Assembly: GCF_014649775.1 (NCBI RefSeq)
Contig: NZ_BMTR01000027.1
Location: 18,623 to 82,622 of the forward strand
Direction of reading: 5' to 3'
Source of the DNA: Streptomyces longisporoflavus
GTDB taxonomy: Bacteria > Actinomycetota > Actinomycetes > Streptomycetales > Streptomycetaceae
DNA length: 64,000 nt
Made by a program: the position numbers and the translations under genes. The notes under the pieces are model-generated. The model was not told where the DNA came from. It saw nothing but the letters and a program-made list of their open reading frames with translations, and did no database searches. Of the stretch, positions 25,084 to 33,738 are shown piece by piece (the stretch's first letter is position 1; each line of letters begins with the position of its first letter).

Positions 25084-25926
25084 ATGCTTGCCCCCCTTCT
25101 TCTTCGTGGTGCGGTGCTTTCGCCGTTCAAGCGGCCGCGGGCCGATGCCTCGTTGCCCGGTGATCGAGAGACCCGCGGCGGCGTTCGCCCCGATGCCGTG
25201 CAGCTCGCCGCCTACTCCCGGCTCGCCGGCTACCCCGCCCCCCAGCACACCCTCCCCCTCCCCTACCCCCACGTCCTCGGCTTTCCGCTGGCCATGCGGC
25301 TCATGACCACCCGCGCGTTCCCGCTGCCGCTCCTCGGACTCGTCCACACGTCCATCGAGATCACCCAGCACCGAGCACTGACGACGGACGACAGCCTCGA
25401 ACTCTCCGTGCACGCAGCCCGGTTGACCCCGCACCGCCGCGGCACCGAAGCCACCCTCGTCACGGAAGCCCGCGTCGACGGCACCCCCGTATGGACGTCG
25501 AACAGCACGTATCTCGCCCGGCATCGCACCAGTGACACCAGTGACGCCAGTGACACCGGCGCGCCCGACGCACCCACCGCACCCCGCAAGAGCGACGCCG
25601 CCCCCCTCCCCGCCCGCGCCGAATGGCAGCTTCCCGCGGACCTCGGGCGCCGCTACGGCGCCGTCTCAGGTGACCGCAACCCCATCCACCTGCACCCCCT
25701 CACCGCACGCGTCCTCGGCTTCCCCCGGGCCATCGCCCACGGCATGTGGACCGCGGCCCGCTGCATCGCGGAGCACACGGAATACGAGACACCCGAATCC
25801 GCCCGCGTACAGGTCGACTTCAAGGCCCCCGTGCTGCTCCCGGGCACCGTCACCTATGCCGCCGACGGCCCCGGCTTCGAGCTGCGCGGCGGCGACAGGG
25901 TCCACCTCAGCGGAACCCTCCGCTGA
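25084..25926 (+). CDS. MaoC-like (R)-specific enoyl/3-hydroxyacyl dehydratase (HtdX-like)
   Basis: A 280-residue double hot-dog protein. The N-terminal half lacks catalytic signatures and the C-terminal half has the hydratase-2-like segment YGAVSGDRNPIHL with a following AIAHGM, giving the usual Asp/His pair. It would dehydrate or hydrate acyl thioesters next to the FabG4-like reductase. ATG at 25084 is preceded by GAAAGG; the open frame extends 52 codons upstream only through repeat DNA. Confidence 0.85.
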   Translation: MLAPLLLRGAVLSPFKRPRADASLPGDRETRGGVRPDAVQLAAYSRLAGYPAPQHTLPLPYPHVLGFPLAMRLMTTRAFPLPLLGLVHTSIEITQHRALTTDDSLELSVHAARLTPHRRGTEATLVTEARVDGTPVWTSNSTYLARHRTSDTSDASDTGAPDAPTAPRKSDAAPLPARAEWQLPADLGRRYGAVSGDRNPIHLHPLTARVLGFPRAIAHGMWTAARCIAEHTEYETPESARVQVDFKAPVLLPGTVTYAADGPGFELRGGDRVHLSGTLR

Positions 25927-25944
25927 GAAGCCGCGCTGCCGCCG

Positions 25945-26619
25945 CTAGGGAACCCAGCGCCGCCCCTCCATCAGATTCCCGAGGCCCGCCCACGCGAAGT
26001 TCATCAGCGTCGCGGCGGCCTCCTTCGCGGACACCGACGCATCCCCGTTCGCCCAGCCGGCGAGCGACTCCGCGGCGCCCACCAACGCCTGCGCCAGGCC
26101 CGCCACTTCACGCTCGGCCAGTTCGGGCTTGCGGTGCGCCTCCCGTGCCGCCTCCGCGATCAGCGACGTCACGAACGCCACGATCTCCTCGCGCATCACG
26201 GCGACCTCGGCGGCGAACGGCTCCCCTTGCGTACGCGCCTGGTTGTGCAGCACCACCCATGCGTCGGGCCGCTCCGCCGTATGCGTGAAGAAGGCCTGGA
26301 GACCGGCCCACAACTGCCGGTCGGCGGAACCCTCGCCGCGCGCCTCCCCGCCTGTCCCGCCGCTCACCCCGGCCCGCACCGCCGCGACCAACGCCGCCGC
26401 CTCCCGCCGGATACACGCGGTGAACAGCTCCTCCTTGGAGTTCAGGTACAGATACACCAGCGGCTTCGAGACTCCCGCGACCTCCGCGATCTCGTCCATC
26501 GAAGCCGCCCGGTACCCCCGCTGCCCGAAGATCCGCACGGCGGCATCCAGCATCTGCTGCTCCCGCACGGCCCGCGGCATCCGCTTCTGTCGCTTCACCG
26601 CCGCACCCCCGGCCTTCAC
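25945..26619 (-). CDS. TetR-family regulator
   Basis: About 224 residues. The N-terminal HTH is clear (AAVRIFGQRGYRAASMDEIAEVAGVSKPLVYLYL) and the rest is the helical ligand domain with WVVLHNQARTQ. The start is uncertain: GTG at 26619, 26628 or 26598 are all possible, and ribosome-binding sites are weak. Convergent with the MaoC-like gene (18-bp gap). Probably controls the adjacent fatty-acid genes through the GTAA/TTAC sites (inference). Confidence 0.85.
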   Translation of the reverse strand: MKAGGAAVKRQKRMPRAVREQQMLDAAVRIFGQRGYRAASMDEIAEVAGVSKPLVYLYLNSKEELFTACIRREAAALVAAVRAGVSGGTGGEARGEGSADRQLWAGLQAFFTHTAERPDAWVVLHNQARTQGEPFAAEVAVMREEIVAFVTSLIAEAAREAHRKPELAEREVAGLAQALVGAAESLAGWANGDASVSAKEAAATLMNFAWAGLGNLMEGRRWVP

Positions 26620-26776
26620 ATCGCCCACCCCGGACGCCCGCCTTCCGCACCACCTGTGCCCACAACCTGTGCACAGACCGACCAGCCTACGGTCAGCCCC
26701 GAACACTCGGACGGCCGGGCGGCCGGGCGAGCGAGGGCCGCCGCGAGCTTGGCGCCTGACCCGATCAGGCACGCGA

Positions 26777-26879
26777 CAAACGTGCCCCGCACCCGGAACG
26801 AATCCAGGTGCGGGGCACGCTCGGTACGAGCGGGGGGACGTCAGGCGGCGACAGGCACCGACTGCCGCTCGTCGGCGGG
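26777..26879. repeat. Direct repeat, left copy (symporter 3' end plus terminator)
   Basis: About 103 bp nearly identical to 36073-36174, with only three differences seen: one missing A, one G/T and one A/G. It covers the symporter terminator and the last ~12 codons. The partner copy lies at the other end of the integrated element. Confidence 0.85.
26781..26819. terminator. Terminator hairpin of the original symporter gene
   Basis: Perfect 13-bp stem CGTGCCCCGCACC (26781-26793) with 26807-26819. The element's copy at 36076 has lost one A and retains only a 10-bp clean stem. Confidence 0.7.
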
Positions 26880-26993
26880 AGCCTCGAACTCGTCGAGCGG
26901 CGAAGCCGACGCGTGCTCGTAGGCCTCACGGTCCAGGATCTTCTCGCGGGCCGCGACGATCACCGGCACGGCCGCCTGACCGGCCACGTTCGT
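26841..26993 (-). pseudogene. Displaced original 3' end of the dicarboxylate symporter gene
   Basis: Read on the minus strand this encodes the last 50 residues of a symporter, beginning T-N-V-A-G-Q and ending SVPVAA then stop. The frame matches the intact symporter at 36135, whose C-terminus is similar but clearly different (for example ILDREAYEHAS here, ILDRDKYAKAT there). The coding sequence is cut at ACGTTCGT, exactly where the integrated element begins. It has no start of its own and is presumably not translated. Confidence 0.88.
26986..26993. other. attL core of the integrated element
   Basis: ACGTTCGT is shared with attR at 36283-36290. Left of it is host DNA (GCC arm of attB); right of it is element DNA. 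The central dinucleotide is TT (26989-26990). Confidence 0.8.
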
Positions 26994-27060
26994 AACCGGA
27001 CTATAGGTATGTACGTTGAACAGTGCGCAGGTTAGTCGTCCAAGACCTCAGGGGTGGGGC

Positions 27061-28503
27061 ATGGCCAAGCCGAAGCGTGTAGGGATCTACGTCCGGATCA
27101 GCAAGGACCGCAAAGGTCAGGAGCTCGGCATCCAGCGCCAGGAGAAGGCATGCCGAGAGCTATGTGAGCGCATGGGGTGGGGGGTCTACAAGGTCTACCC
27201 CGAGAACGACATCTCGGCATCGACCACGAGCAAGAAGCGCCGCCCGCAGTATGCGGAGATGATGCGTGACGCCCGTGACGGATTGATCGACGGAGTCGTC
27301 GTGTATTCGATCGACCGACTGACGCGCCGGATCAGCGAGTTGACCAGCTTCCTGGAGGAGCAGCAGGAGCAGGGGTTCGCCTTCGCCACGACAGAGGGCG
27401 AGGACACTCATAGCGCGAACGGCCGGATGATCCTGACCATCAAGGGCGCAGTGGCCCAGCAGGAGACCGAGCGGATGTCGGAGCGCGTGAACAACTCTCT
27501 CCTTCAGCGGCGCGAGCAAGGCAAGCCGCACGCTGGTGGCAAGCGTCAGTTCGGGTTCAAAGAGGGCACGCACTTCCAGGAGTTGGACGACGACGAGACG
27601 GAGCTCATCCGCGCCGGATACCGGATGCTCATGGACATCACGCCGAAGACTCCAGGCGACGTAGCACGTTCGTGGAATGCATCAGGGGTGACGACACCCC
27701 AGGGTGGAGTTTGGACGATCAACGCCGTCAAACGGGTCTTCCGGGCAGAGCGCACCGGAGGCATCGTCACCCACAAGGGACGCGATATCGGTGACAGCAT
27801 CTACGGCTCCCCGCTCACCCGCGAGCAGTGGGAGAACATCCAAACAGTCCTGGACGGCCGCGCGACTCCGACCGCGCAGGGCCAGGGCAAGCGGAAGCAC
27901 GTGTACTCAGGGTTCCTCCAGTGCGGGCACTGTAAGTCGACGATGCGTGTCCAGTGGGCGACCATCCAGGGACGCACGTTCCGACGAACGTTCTGCCACT
28001 CCGGCCAGCGCAATCCCTACGGGGGGCTCGGCTGCGGGAAGGTCAACCGCAAGTACGAGTGGATTGAGGACCGCTTGAACGAGGTCGTGGAAGCCGCCTT
28101 GTCGAAGCGCAAGCCTCAGCAACCATCGGAAACGACAGAGGATCTCTCGGGCGCGATCAGCCTGCTGGAGGACCGTATTCGCGCGATGCGAGGAAGGTGG
28201 AAGGCGGGCCAGATGGAAGACGAGGACTACTTCGACTCGCTCACCCACCTTCGCGACGAACTCCAGACACTGCGCACCCGTGAGGCCGCGACGGTCGTAC
28301 GAGAGTCACGCGCCGAGACGGATGTCTGGTCCGTGTGGCAAGACGACAGCATCGAGAACCTGGAGCGACGCCGGGCGATCGTTGCCAGCGTGATCGACAA
28401 GGTCGAGGTATTCAGCATCGGGCAGGGCAGGCGGAAGCCGCCCGAGATCAGTTCCATCAGGATCACGCCGGTCGGCGCAGACGATCAGGCTCCCTCAGGC
28501 TGA
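27061..28503 (+). CDS. Large serine recombinase (element integrase)
   Basis: A 480-residue site-specific integrase. The resolvase domain (1-150) has nucleophile S14 (YVRISKDRKG) and the conserved DRLTRR at 85-90. The Recombinase domain follows (about 160-270), then a zinc ribbon with cysteines 288, 291, 312 and 325, and a coiled coil near 365-440. It catalyses attP x attB recombination; excision would need a directionality factor. ATG at 27061 (GGGGTGGGGC before it) lies 68 bp from attL, as expected for phage-type integrase genes. It is convergent with the replication genes, overlapping the 57-aa gene by 41 bp. Confidence 0.95.
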   Translation: MAKPKRVGIYVRISKDRKGQELGIQRQEKACRELCERMGWGVYKVYPENDISASTTSKKRRPQYAEMMRDARDGLIDGVVVYSIDRLTRRISELTSFLEEQQEQGFAFATTEGEDTHSANGRMILTIKGAVAQQETERMSERVNNSLLQRREQGKPHAGGKRQFGFKEGTHFQELDDDETELIRAGYRMLMDITPKTPGDVARSWNASGVTTPQGGVWTINAVKRVFRAERTGGIVTHKGRDIGDSIYGSPLTREQWENIQTVLDGRATPTAQGQGKRKHVYSGFLQCGHCKSTMRVQWATIQGRTFRRTFCHSGQRNPYGGLGCGKVNRKYEWIEDRLNEVVEAALSKRKPQQPSETTEDLSGAISLLEDRIRAMRGRWKAGQMEDEDYFDSLTHLRDELQTLRTREAATVVRESRAETDVWSVWQDDSIENLERRRAIVASVIDKVEVFSIGQGRRKPPEISSIRITPVGADDQAPSG

Positions 28504-28636
28504 CGGCCCTGGAGCGGTCGGAGGCATACCCATCGACAATCGCCGAGAGGCGAGCGTCGTAGTCCTCCGGCGGCACCCAACGGTCGAGGACCTCCGAAAT
28601 CCAGTCGGGCAGCGGCGGCGACATCTCATCTGCCAT
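28463..28636 (-). CDS. Small 57-residue protein downstream of repSA
   Basis: An acidic small protein starting MADEMSPPLPDWISEVLDRW, with its ATG overlapping the end of repSA by 11 bp, so translation is probably coupled. In pSAM2-type elements this slot often holds the excisionase, but this protein shows no clear HTH. A recombination directionality factor for the serine integrase is one possibility; that is only a guess. Its 3' end overlaps the integrase gene on the other strand. Confidence 0.6.
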   Translation of the reverse strand: MADEMSPPLPDWISEVLDRWVPPEDYDARLSAIVDGYASDRSRAVSLREPDRLRRPA

Positions 28637-30127
28637 GGGCGCCCTGCCGCCCTTGACGCTCCTCCCACACCAACTCCCGGTTGTGGGCTAGATCATCCGC
28701 GACCCCAGCCGCGATAAGGGCCGCACCTGGCGTATGGCCCGCGCCGACGTACCGCCACTGCGCCTCAGCGACCATGCCAGCCACGCCCTCGTCCGGCTCG
28801 CCATGCCCCTCGTGCTCTGCTCGGTCAGCACGCAGCGCCGCGTAAGTGGTGGAGTAAGCGCGGGACTTGGTCAGGATGTGACCGCGGTAGCCAAGGGTGT
28901 GGGCCCACGCTCGCAGGTGCAGCGGCTCGTACTCGGGCAGCCCGCCGAGGCGCCAGCAGGTGCGCATGAGGGTCCGGACGTGGTCTGTCACCGGGACCAT
29001 GCCGATGTCTGCCCAGGCTGAGATCCGGTGATCGGTTCCAGCGCCCGTCTCGCTCGCACCCTTGGAGACGTACTTCGCGACGTACGCGGCTACAGCGTCG
29101 TCGTCCGGTCCCGTGCCGCTGGAGTGCAGTGGGCGGGTGTCGACCTGGACGCCCCAGCGCAGGGCGAGTTCACCGATGGCGGGGCTGTAGGGGGTGCGGA
29201 CCAGGACCCGGCTCCCGGAAGCGCGCACGGCATCCGCGAGTTGGCCGACCCTTCCACAGGCCGGGGGTTCGTCGTCAGGTCCGGCAGGGCCGTCGAGGCG
29301 GACGACCGCGTGGACGTGGACTGCGGCGCGCTTCTGGTACTCGGCGACGCGGGCGAAGGACAGGCGTGCGTGATCGGGGAAGCGTGATTGCACGAGGCCG
29401 GCAGAGGAGGCGAGGTGTCGGCGGACGCCGATGACGAAGCGGTCCCAGAGCTTGCCCGCGTGTGCGTGCCACAGAGCGTGTGCCGGGTAGTCGTAGCAGT
29501 CGGCGCAGAGGGGTTGCCCGACGAGTGCGTCATCCGGACCGTGCGCGGTGGCACAGCCGAGGGGGCGCCCGTGCTCGCACTCTCCTCCGTCGCGGCGGGG
29601 GCGGCAGCGCTCCCCGGCCCGGTGTACGGGCCCGAAGGAGGGGGCGGTGAGGGTGATGAAGAGCCGGGGTCGGTCGCGGACCGTGGAGGGGACGTTCTTG
29701 CCGCCAAGGAGGCCCGCGCGGACGAGGTGGAAGGTGTCTCCGGCATGGAGTCTGGAGCAGGGTGCGCAGACGGTCGCGCGTCGGTTGCGGCAGCGGACGG
29801 AGAGCCGTTCGCCGGGTTCGTTGCGGGTGTCGTAGTGCCGCAAGATCACGCCGGTCGTTGCATCCAGGGTGGTGGTCGAGCCAGAGAGGTGGATCGGGTG
29901 GGTACAGCCGCCCGTGGCAGTGATCTGTTCCAGCCAGCGGGGGAACTTGGGGTCTTGGGCGATGCGGATGGCGTCACGGTCTGCTTCGGAGAGCTGACGC
30001 AGGCGCGCCGCGCGGTCGAGGGCGGCGCGCCTGTCAGCCGGGGTGAAGTCCGGGGTGATGGTGGGGACCTTCCGGGGTGGGCCGCCGAAGCGGCACGGTT
30101 GATGGGTGGTGGCGCGTGGTCGTCCAT
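28626..30127 (-). pseudogene. RepSA-type replication initiator, apparent frameshift near the start
   Basis: The frame from 29849 down encodes a good match to pSAM2-type RepSA (rolling-circle-like initiator), with cysteine-rich segment CRNRRATVCAPCS, ITLTAPSFGPVHR, HVHAVVRLDG and AAYVAKYVSKGA. Homology continues upstream in the same frame for ~85 codons (PTITPDFTPADRRAAL, FPRWLEQITATGG) but this stretch has no ATG, GTG or TTG. The well-placed start (AAGGAGCGAACCCC then ATG, 30127) reads in a different frame. A one-base loss between about 30104 and 30127 explains this. Either a disabled gene, a programmed shift at CCACCACCC, or a sequencing error; a 407-aa product from GTG 29849 would lack the N-terminus. 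Confidence 0.72.
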
Positions 30128-30167
30128 GGGGTTCGCTCCTTGCTCGGTCAGGTGGTGCGGATCGTGC

Positions 30168-30281
30168 TCAGCGGATGGTTCCGGCGCCCCGACAGATGCG
30201 GCAGCGGTGGCGCATTCCGGTCCAGGTCCTACGGGAGCCTTCGCCCTTGCAGTTCGGGCACCTCACGCGACTCATGGGCAT
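30168..30281 (-). CDS. 37-residue zinc-knuckle mini-protein
   Basis: Product starts MPMSRVRCPNCKGEG and has CPNC and CRIC pairs 17 residues apart, a compact zinc-binding pattern. Similar tiny proteins sit just upstream of repSA in many Streptomyces integrative elements (from memory). An alternative ATG two codons later (30275) is possible. Function unknown; nucleic-acid binding is plausible. Confidence 0.6.
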   Translation of the reverse strand: MPMSRVRCPNCKGEGSRRTWTGMRHRCRICRGAGTIR

Positions 30282-30297
30282 GTCTCGGTCCTTCCTG

Positions 30298-30495
30298 CTA
30301 GGGGTGGGAGAAGCCGTTGATGAGCCAGGTCACGAGACCGTGGATGGTGAAGACCACCGGGGTCTGTCCGAGGTAGACCCCGAAGAGGCCGATGCAGACC
30401 GCTTCCCAGGCCCGTACGTCGCGGGAGCGGACGAGGAGAACGGCGATGATCCCGAAGATCACCGAGAACGTGAACGCCGTACCTTCGCTGATCAC
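30298..30495 (-). CDS. Small two-helix membrane protein (SpdB-like position)
   Basis: 65 residues with hydrophobic segments at about 8-23 and 32-60. The GTG start overlaps the traSA stop by 4 bp (GTGA), indicating an operon. Spread (Spd) genes for intramycelial plasmid transfer occupy this place in pSAM2-like elements, and this may be one; sequence alone does not prove it. Confidence 0.6.
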   Translation of the reverse strand: MISEGTAFTFSVIFGIIAVLLVRSRDVRAWEAVCIGLFGVYLGQTPVVFTIHGLVTWLINGFSHP

Positions 30496-31713
30496 TTGCC
30501 GTCCCCTTCCAGCGCCGCAAGAGCGCGGTCTATGGCGGGCAGTTCGGGCGTCATGGCCGCGTACTTCATGGCCGTCGTGACCGCCTCTTCGGTCGGCGTG
30601 AGGTGGGAGCGGGCGCGGCCCCATCCGCCGTCCGGTCCGGTGCAGACCGCCACACCCTGTTCCTGCGCAGTGATCGACTGGGCGACGGCCACCGCATCCT
30701 TGTTGAGATCGCCGATGGTCATCTCTGCCGTGCCGGGGTCGTTGACCCGGTGGCAGATACGGCCGCCGAGCTGGGCCCGCAGCGCCGTGACTCCGGGGCC
30801 GAGATCGGAGCCGACCCGCTGGCCCGCGACCACCAGGTGCATGCCGAGTGCGGCACCGAGTTGGGCCAGGCGCAGGAGCAGGGTCGAGCACTGGTCCGCT
30901 TCCGCCTTGCCCTCGCGGGTGCCGTCGGAGAGATACAGCTCTGCCAGCTCATCCACGATCACCACGACCGGTACGGGCCGCAGCAGGTCCGGGAGCTCCC
31001 AGATGGAGCGGGCCCCGGCCGACCGGCAGGCAGCCATGCGCCCCTGCATGTCGACGACGAGCGCCGCCAGCACGGCGACTGCCTCACGTCGGCATGTGGT
31101 GAGCGCGCTCAATCGGCTTGAGAACAGGCCGAGTTCCATGCCGCCCTTGCAGTCGATGCCGACCAGCGCGACGGGTTGAGGGGCGAGCTGGGTGATCAGC
31201 CGTGCCAGTAGCGTGGACTTGCCTGAGCGGGTGGCCCCGGCGATGAGCCAGTGCGGCACCGTCCGCAGATCCATCACCCAGGCCCCGCCGCTCTCCAGTG
31301 CGCCGATGAGCGCGGACAACAGCGCGGCGGGAGCCGTCGCCAGGCCGGGCCGGGCCAGCGGATCACTGGCGGTTGCCGTCAGCAGCACGATGCCGCGTTC
31401 CGGCGAGGTGACGCGCACGGCATGGACCTTCCACGCGTGGGTGAGTGCGTCAGCCGCCTTCATGTACGTCGCCGGAGTCTGCCCGGCGTGCAGGCGCACG
31501 ATCACCGTCAGGCCCATGCGGGTAGCGCGCGGGAAGGAGAGGCGCGGAGCCACCGGCCGCAGGGGATCGCCTTTCACGACCAGGTCCCCAACCAGCCCAC
31601 GGGGCGGACGCCGGGACACGGCAAGGTCGTTGAGCATCGCGACCCTGCGCCAGGTGGCCAGCACCCGCAACGCGGTGGCCGGGTAGCCCGTCACGTACCA
31701 GTGCCAGGCCGGA
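30492..31713 (-). pseudogene. TraSA-type FtsK/SpoIIIE conjugal DNA translocase, N-terminus missing
   Basis: About 400 residues of the translocase remain. Walker A is GATRSGKST and Walker B is VVVIVDELAEL, followed by LVVAGQRVGSDLG, as in single-protein DNA transfer systems of actinomycetes. Recognisable sequence begins abruptly at RRPAWHWYVTGYPATA (near 31712). The usual N-terminal membrane helices are absent. The in-frame codons upstream of 31712 are the antisense of the truncated TPR gene. Without the membrane anchor, transfer function is doubtful. Confidence 0.75.
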
Positions 31714-32278
31714 CGCCGTCGAAGCCGGGCACGTCGCCGATCAGACGCACTCCGTCGGCGTGCAGTTGTACGCGCACAAGGCACGTGCCGCCGCGCGCAT
31801 GGGCAACGCCCGCTTGGTCCGCGACTCGCTGGACGCCGGACGCGCGAGGCTGGACCGCCTACCGCGGCCGGACCACCCTGAGCACCACTTCATCATCGAC
31901 CCCGATAAGTGGGACTTCTATGAGATGGACGCCTATCGCCTACTCGGCGATGACGAGCGCGCCGCCACCCATGCCCGGTCAGTGATCCGCATCAGTACAG
32001 GCCCTAGCGGGACCGAGATCTCACCGATGCGAGCGGCGGAAGCCCGCCTCACCCTAGGGGTCGCGGCCGCCCGCACAGGAGACATAGAGGAGGCCGTGGG
32101 TATGGGCACCACAGTACTTCAGGCCGACCGGAAGTCGCTTCCGTCTCTACTCCTGGTGGCTAACGAGCTAGACAAGGAACTCCGTTCCCGTTACCCACGC
32201 GAGGCTGCCACGCGTGACTTCCACGAACGGATCTTGAGCATCACGCGCGGCACCACCACGCCGGAGCTTCCCTTCTGA
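31706..32278 (+). pseudogene. TPR-containing regulator fragment (C-terminal part)
   Basis: In frame from about 31706: R-P-D-A-V-E-A-G-H-V-A-D-Q-T-H-S, running to a stop at 32278. It resembles the C-terminal TPR half of the large XRE/TPR regulators common on Streptomyces integrative elements (ALRLLGDDERAATHARSV-like repeats; ARTGDIEEAVGMG). No start codon or HTH precedes it: upstream is the truncated traSA on the other strand. A short product from GTG 31760 (172 aa) is possible. Confidence 0.65.
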
Positions 32279-32346
32279 CGGACGACGCCGCGACCCAAGC
32301 AGCCATACAGGCAACGAGCGCCTTTCTACGCCCCCAAGACCCTTCT

Positions 32347-33738
32347 TCAGCCGGCTCGCTGTACCGGAATCTCTTGATCGGGGAACCCATGACTCAGATG
32401 AGACTCGACCATTGCCACAGCCTCATCCATGAGCTCGCGAGATCGCGTAAACAGCTCCCAGGCGTCTTCCGCACGTTTGGCCAGGTCCTCAGAAATCCGC
32501 GGAATCCGAATGTCTTCCACATCCCACGGGTTTAGATGATCAATAACGGAACCGAAAGACAGGGCGTTAATCTGAATCCTCGTCTGCCGTGCTGCAATGG
32601 CTAGCCACACCGCACCTGGCGACACTCCGGCACGGGGAACGATTCTCATTACGTCATTACTCGCCAACCAGCCACTACGGCCGCGAGTCACCAGAGAGGC
32701 GGACCCTTGCCGCCCCTCGGAGCGACCGACAGCCCCGAAAATCGTCATTCCCTCTTCCAGCTCATAGACGGAAGCTTCTTTGAAGGACCTGTCTGCCACG
32801 CGCCTCAAGTTGATGGGATCCAACTGCAGGAGTTGACGGCCAGAAAGAATAGGCCTGCCATTCGCCCCACTTACATAATACCGCTTGTACCTAACAGGAA
32901 GAACAGCCCGAGCAATGTCACCGCACCGAACCGACCGATCAGACAGTGCAGCCTTCCTGGCCTTCCTCACAGAAGGGTGATGGAATGCAGCATCTAGTCT
33001 ATTATCAAGGTCCCGGGAACTACTAGTCCAATGCTTAAATCCTGAACTTTCGCTTTCCGCGATCGGGAACATTGAATCAACTTCACTGAACAGAGAAAGC
33101 ATGCTTGATCTGGCTAGATCTGCTGCTTTAACGCTGTCCCTGACAAGACCACTCACCTTTTCGCGCCATGGGTCCTCAATGAACGCAATTGGCACGGAAG
33201 AGATATCACCCGTCGTGACGTGGTCGATGACAGAACCACTCTTTCCCCGACGGATGAGCGCCTGACCTGTAGGTGTCTTCAGGTAGGCCAATACGTAGAA
33301 TCGCGTCTGGACATCATCCACGTTAATGCGAATCATGTCATGACTCAGTGCGAAGTTGGAGATGTAGCTATCGGCGTACGCGACTGGGCCTAGATTCCGT
33401 CCTGAGCACGTCTGCAGGATTGTCCCTTCGGCCGGGACCAATCGGGCGACATCGCGATTTCGCTCCCTCGAAAGTCGATCTTTCGGGACAGGGGTGAAAT
33501 CAAATACATCGTACGGCCTGAGGTACGGCACGCCATCTTCTTCTGGTGCAGCATAGGCCCGCGCGAAACGCGGCGGGTCCCAGACCGTGGCGATACTTTC
33601 GAGTGATACAACGCGTTTGCCGCTTGCTTCGAGCAGTGAAATTTTCTCACTAGCAGCGACCCCTGGCGAGGTGAAAAAATGCGCGTCCAACCTGTCGTTC
33701 AAAAACGCAGAACGAGATCGAACATGGGTGATTTTCAT
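32347..33738 (-). CDS. Restriction-modification specificity subunit (HsdS/BcgIB-like)
   Basis: A 463-residue protein with two target-recognition-like halves, each ending in an S-subunit-type helix (DHVTTGDISSVPIAF then PWREKVSGLV; DHLNPWDVEDIRIP then EDLAKRAEDAWELF). The repeated SVIDHVT/SVIDHLN signature marks the two domains, which read the two parts of a bipartite DNA site. It overlaps the nuclease-methylase gene by 4 bp, so the two form an operon. Base composition is clearly less GC-rich than the flanks, suggesting recent acquisition. Confidence 0.82.
   Translation of the reverse strand: MKITHVRSRSAFLNDRLDAHFFTSPGVAASEKISLLEASGKRVVSLESIATVWDPPRFARAYAAPEEDGVPYLRPYDVFDFTPVPKDRLSRERNRDVARLVPAEGTILQTCSGRNLGPVAYADSYISNFALSHDMIRINVDDVQTRFYVLAYLKTPTGQALIRRGKSGSVIDHVTTGDISSVPIAFIEDPWREKVSGLVRDSVKAADLARSSMLSLFSEVDSMFPIAESESSGFKHWTSSSRDLDNRLDAAFHHPSVRKARKAALSDRSVRCGDIARAVLPVRYKRYYVSGANGRPILSGRQLLQLDPINLRRVADRSFKEASVYELEEGMTIFGAVGRSEGRQGSASLVTRGRSGWLASNDVMRIVPRAGVSPGAVWLAIAARQTRIQINALSFGSVIDHLNPWDVEDIRIPRISEDLAKRAEDAWELFTRSRELMDEAVAMVESHLSHGFPDQEIPVQRAG

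Noticed and set aside
20205..26619. Secondary-metabolite biosynthetic cluster
   Set aside because: FadD, thiolase, FabG4-like, MaoC-like and TetR genes form a primary lipid cluster; no PKS, NRPS or carrier-protein gene is present.
31714..31784. ATG-type start extending the TraSA translocase
   Set aside because: The added residues are the antisense of the TPR regulator fragment, so they are not part of the original protein.
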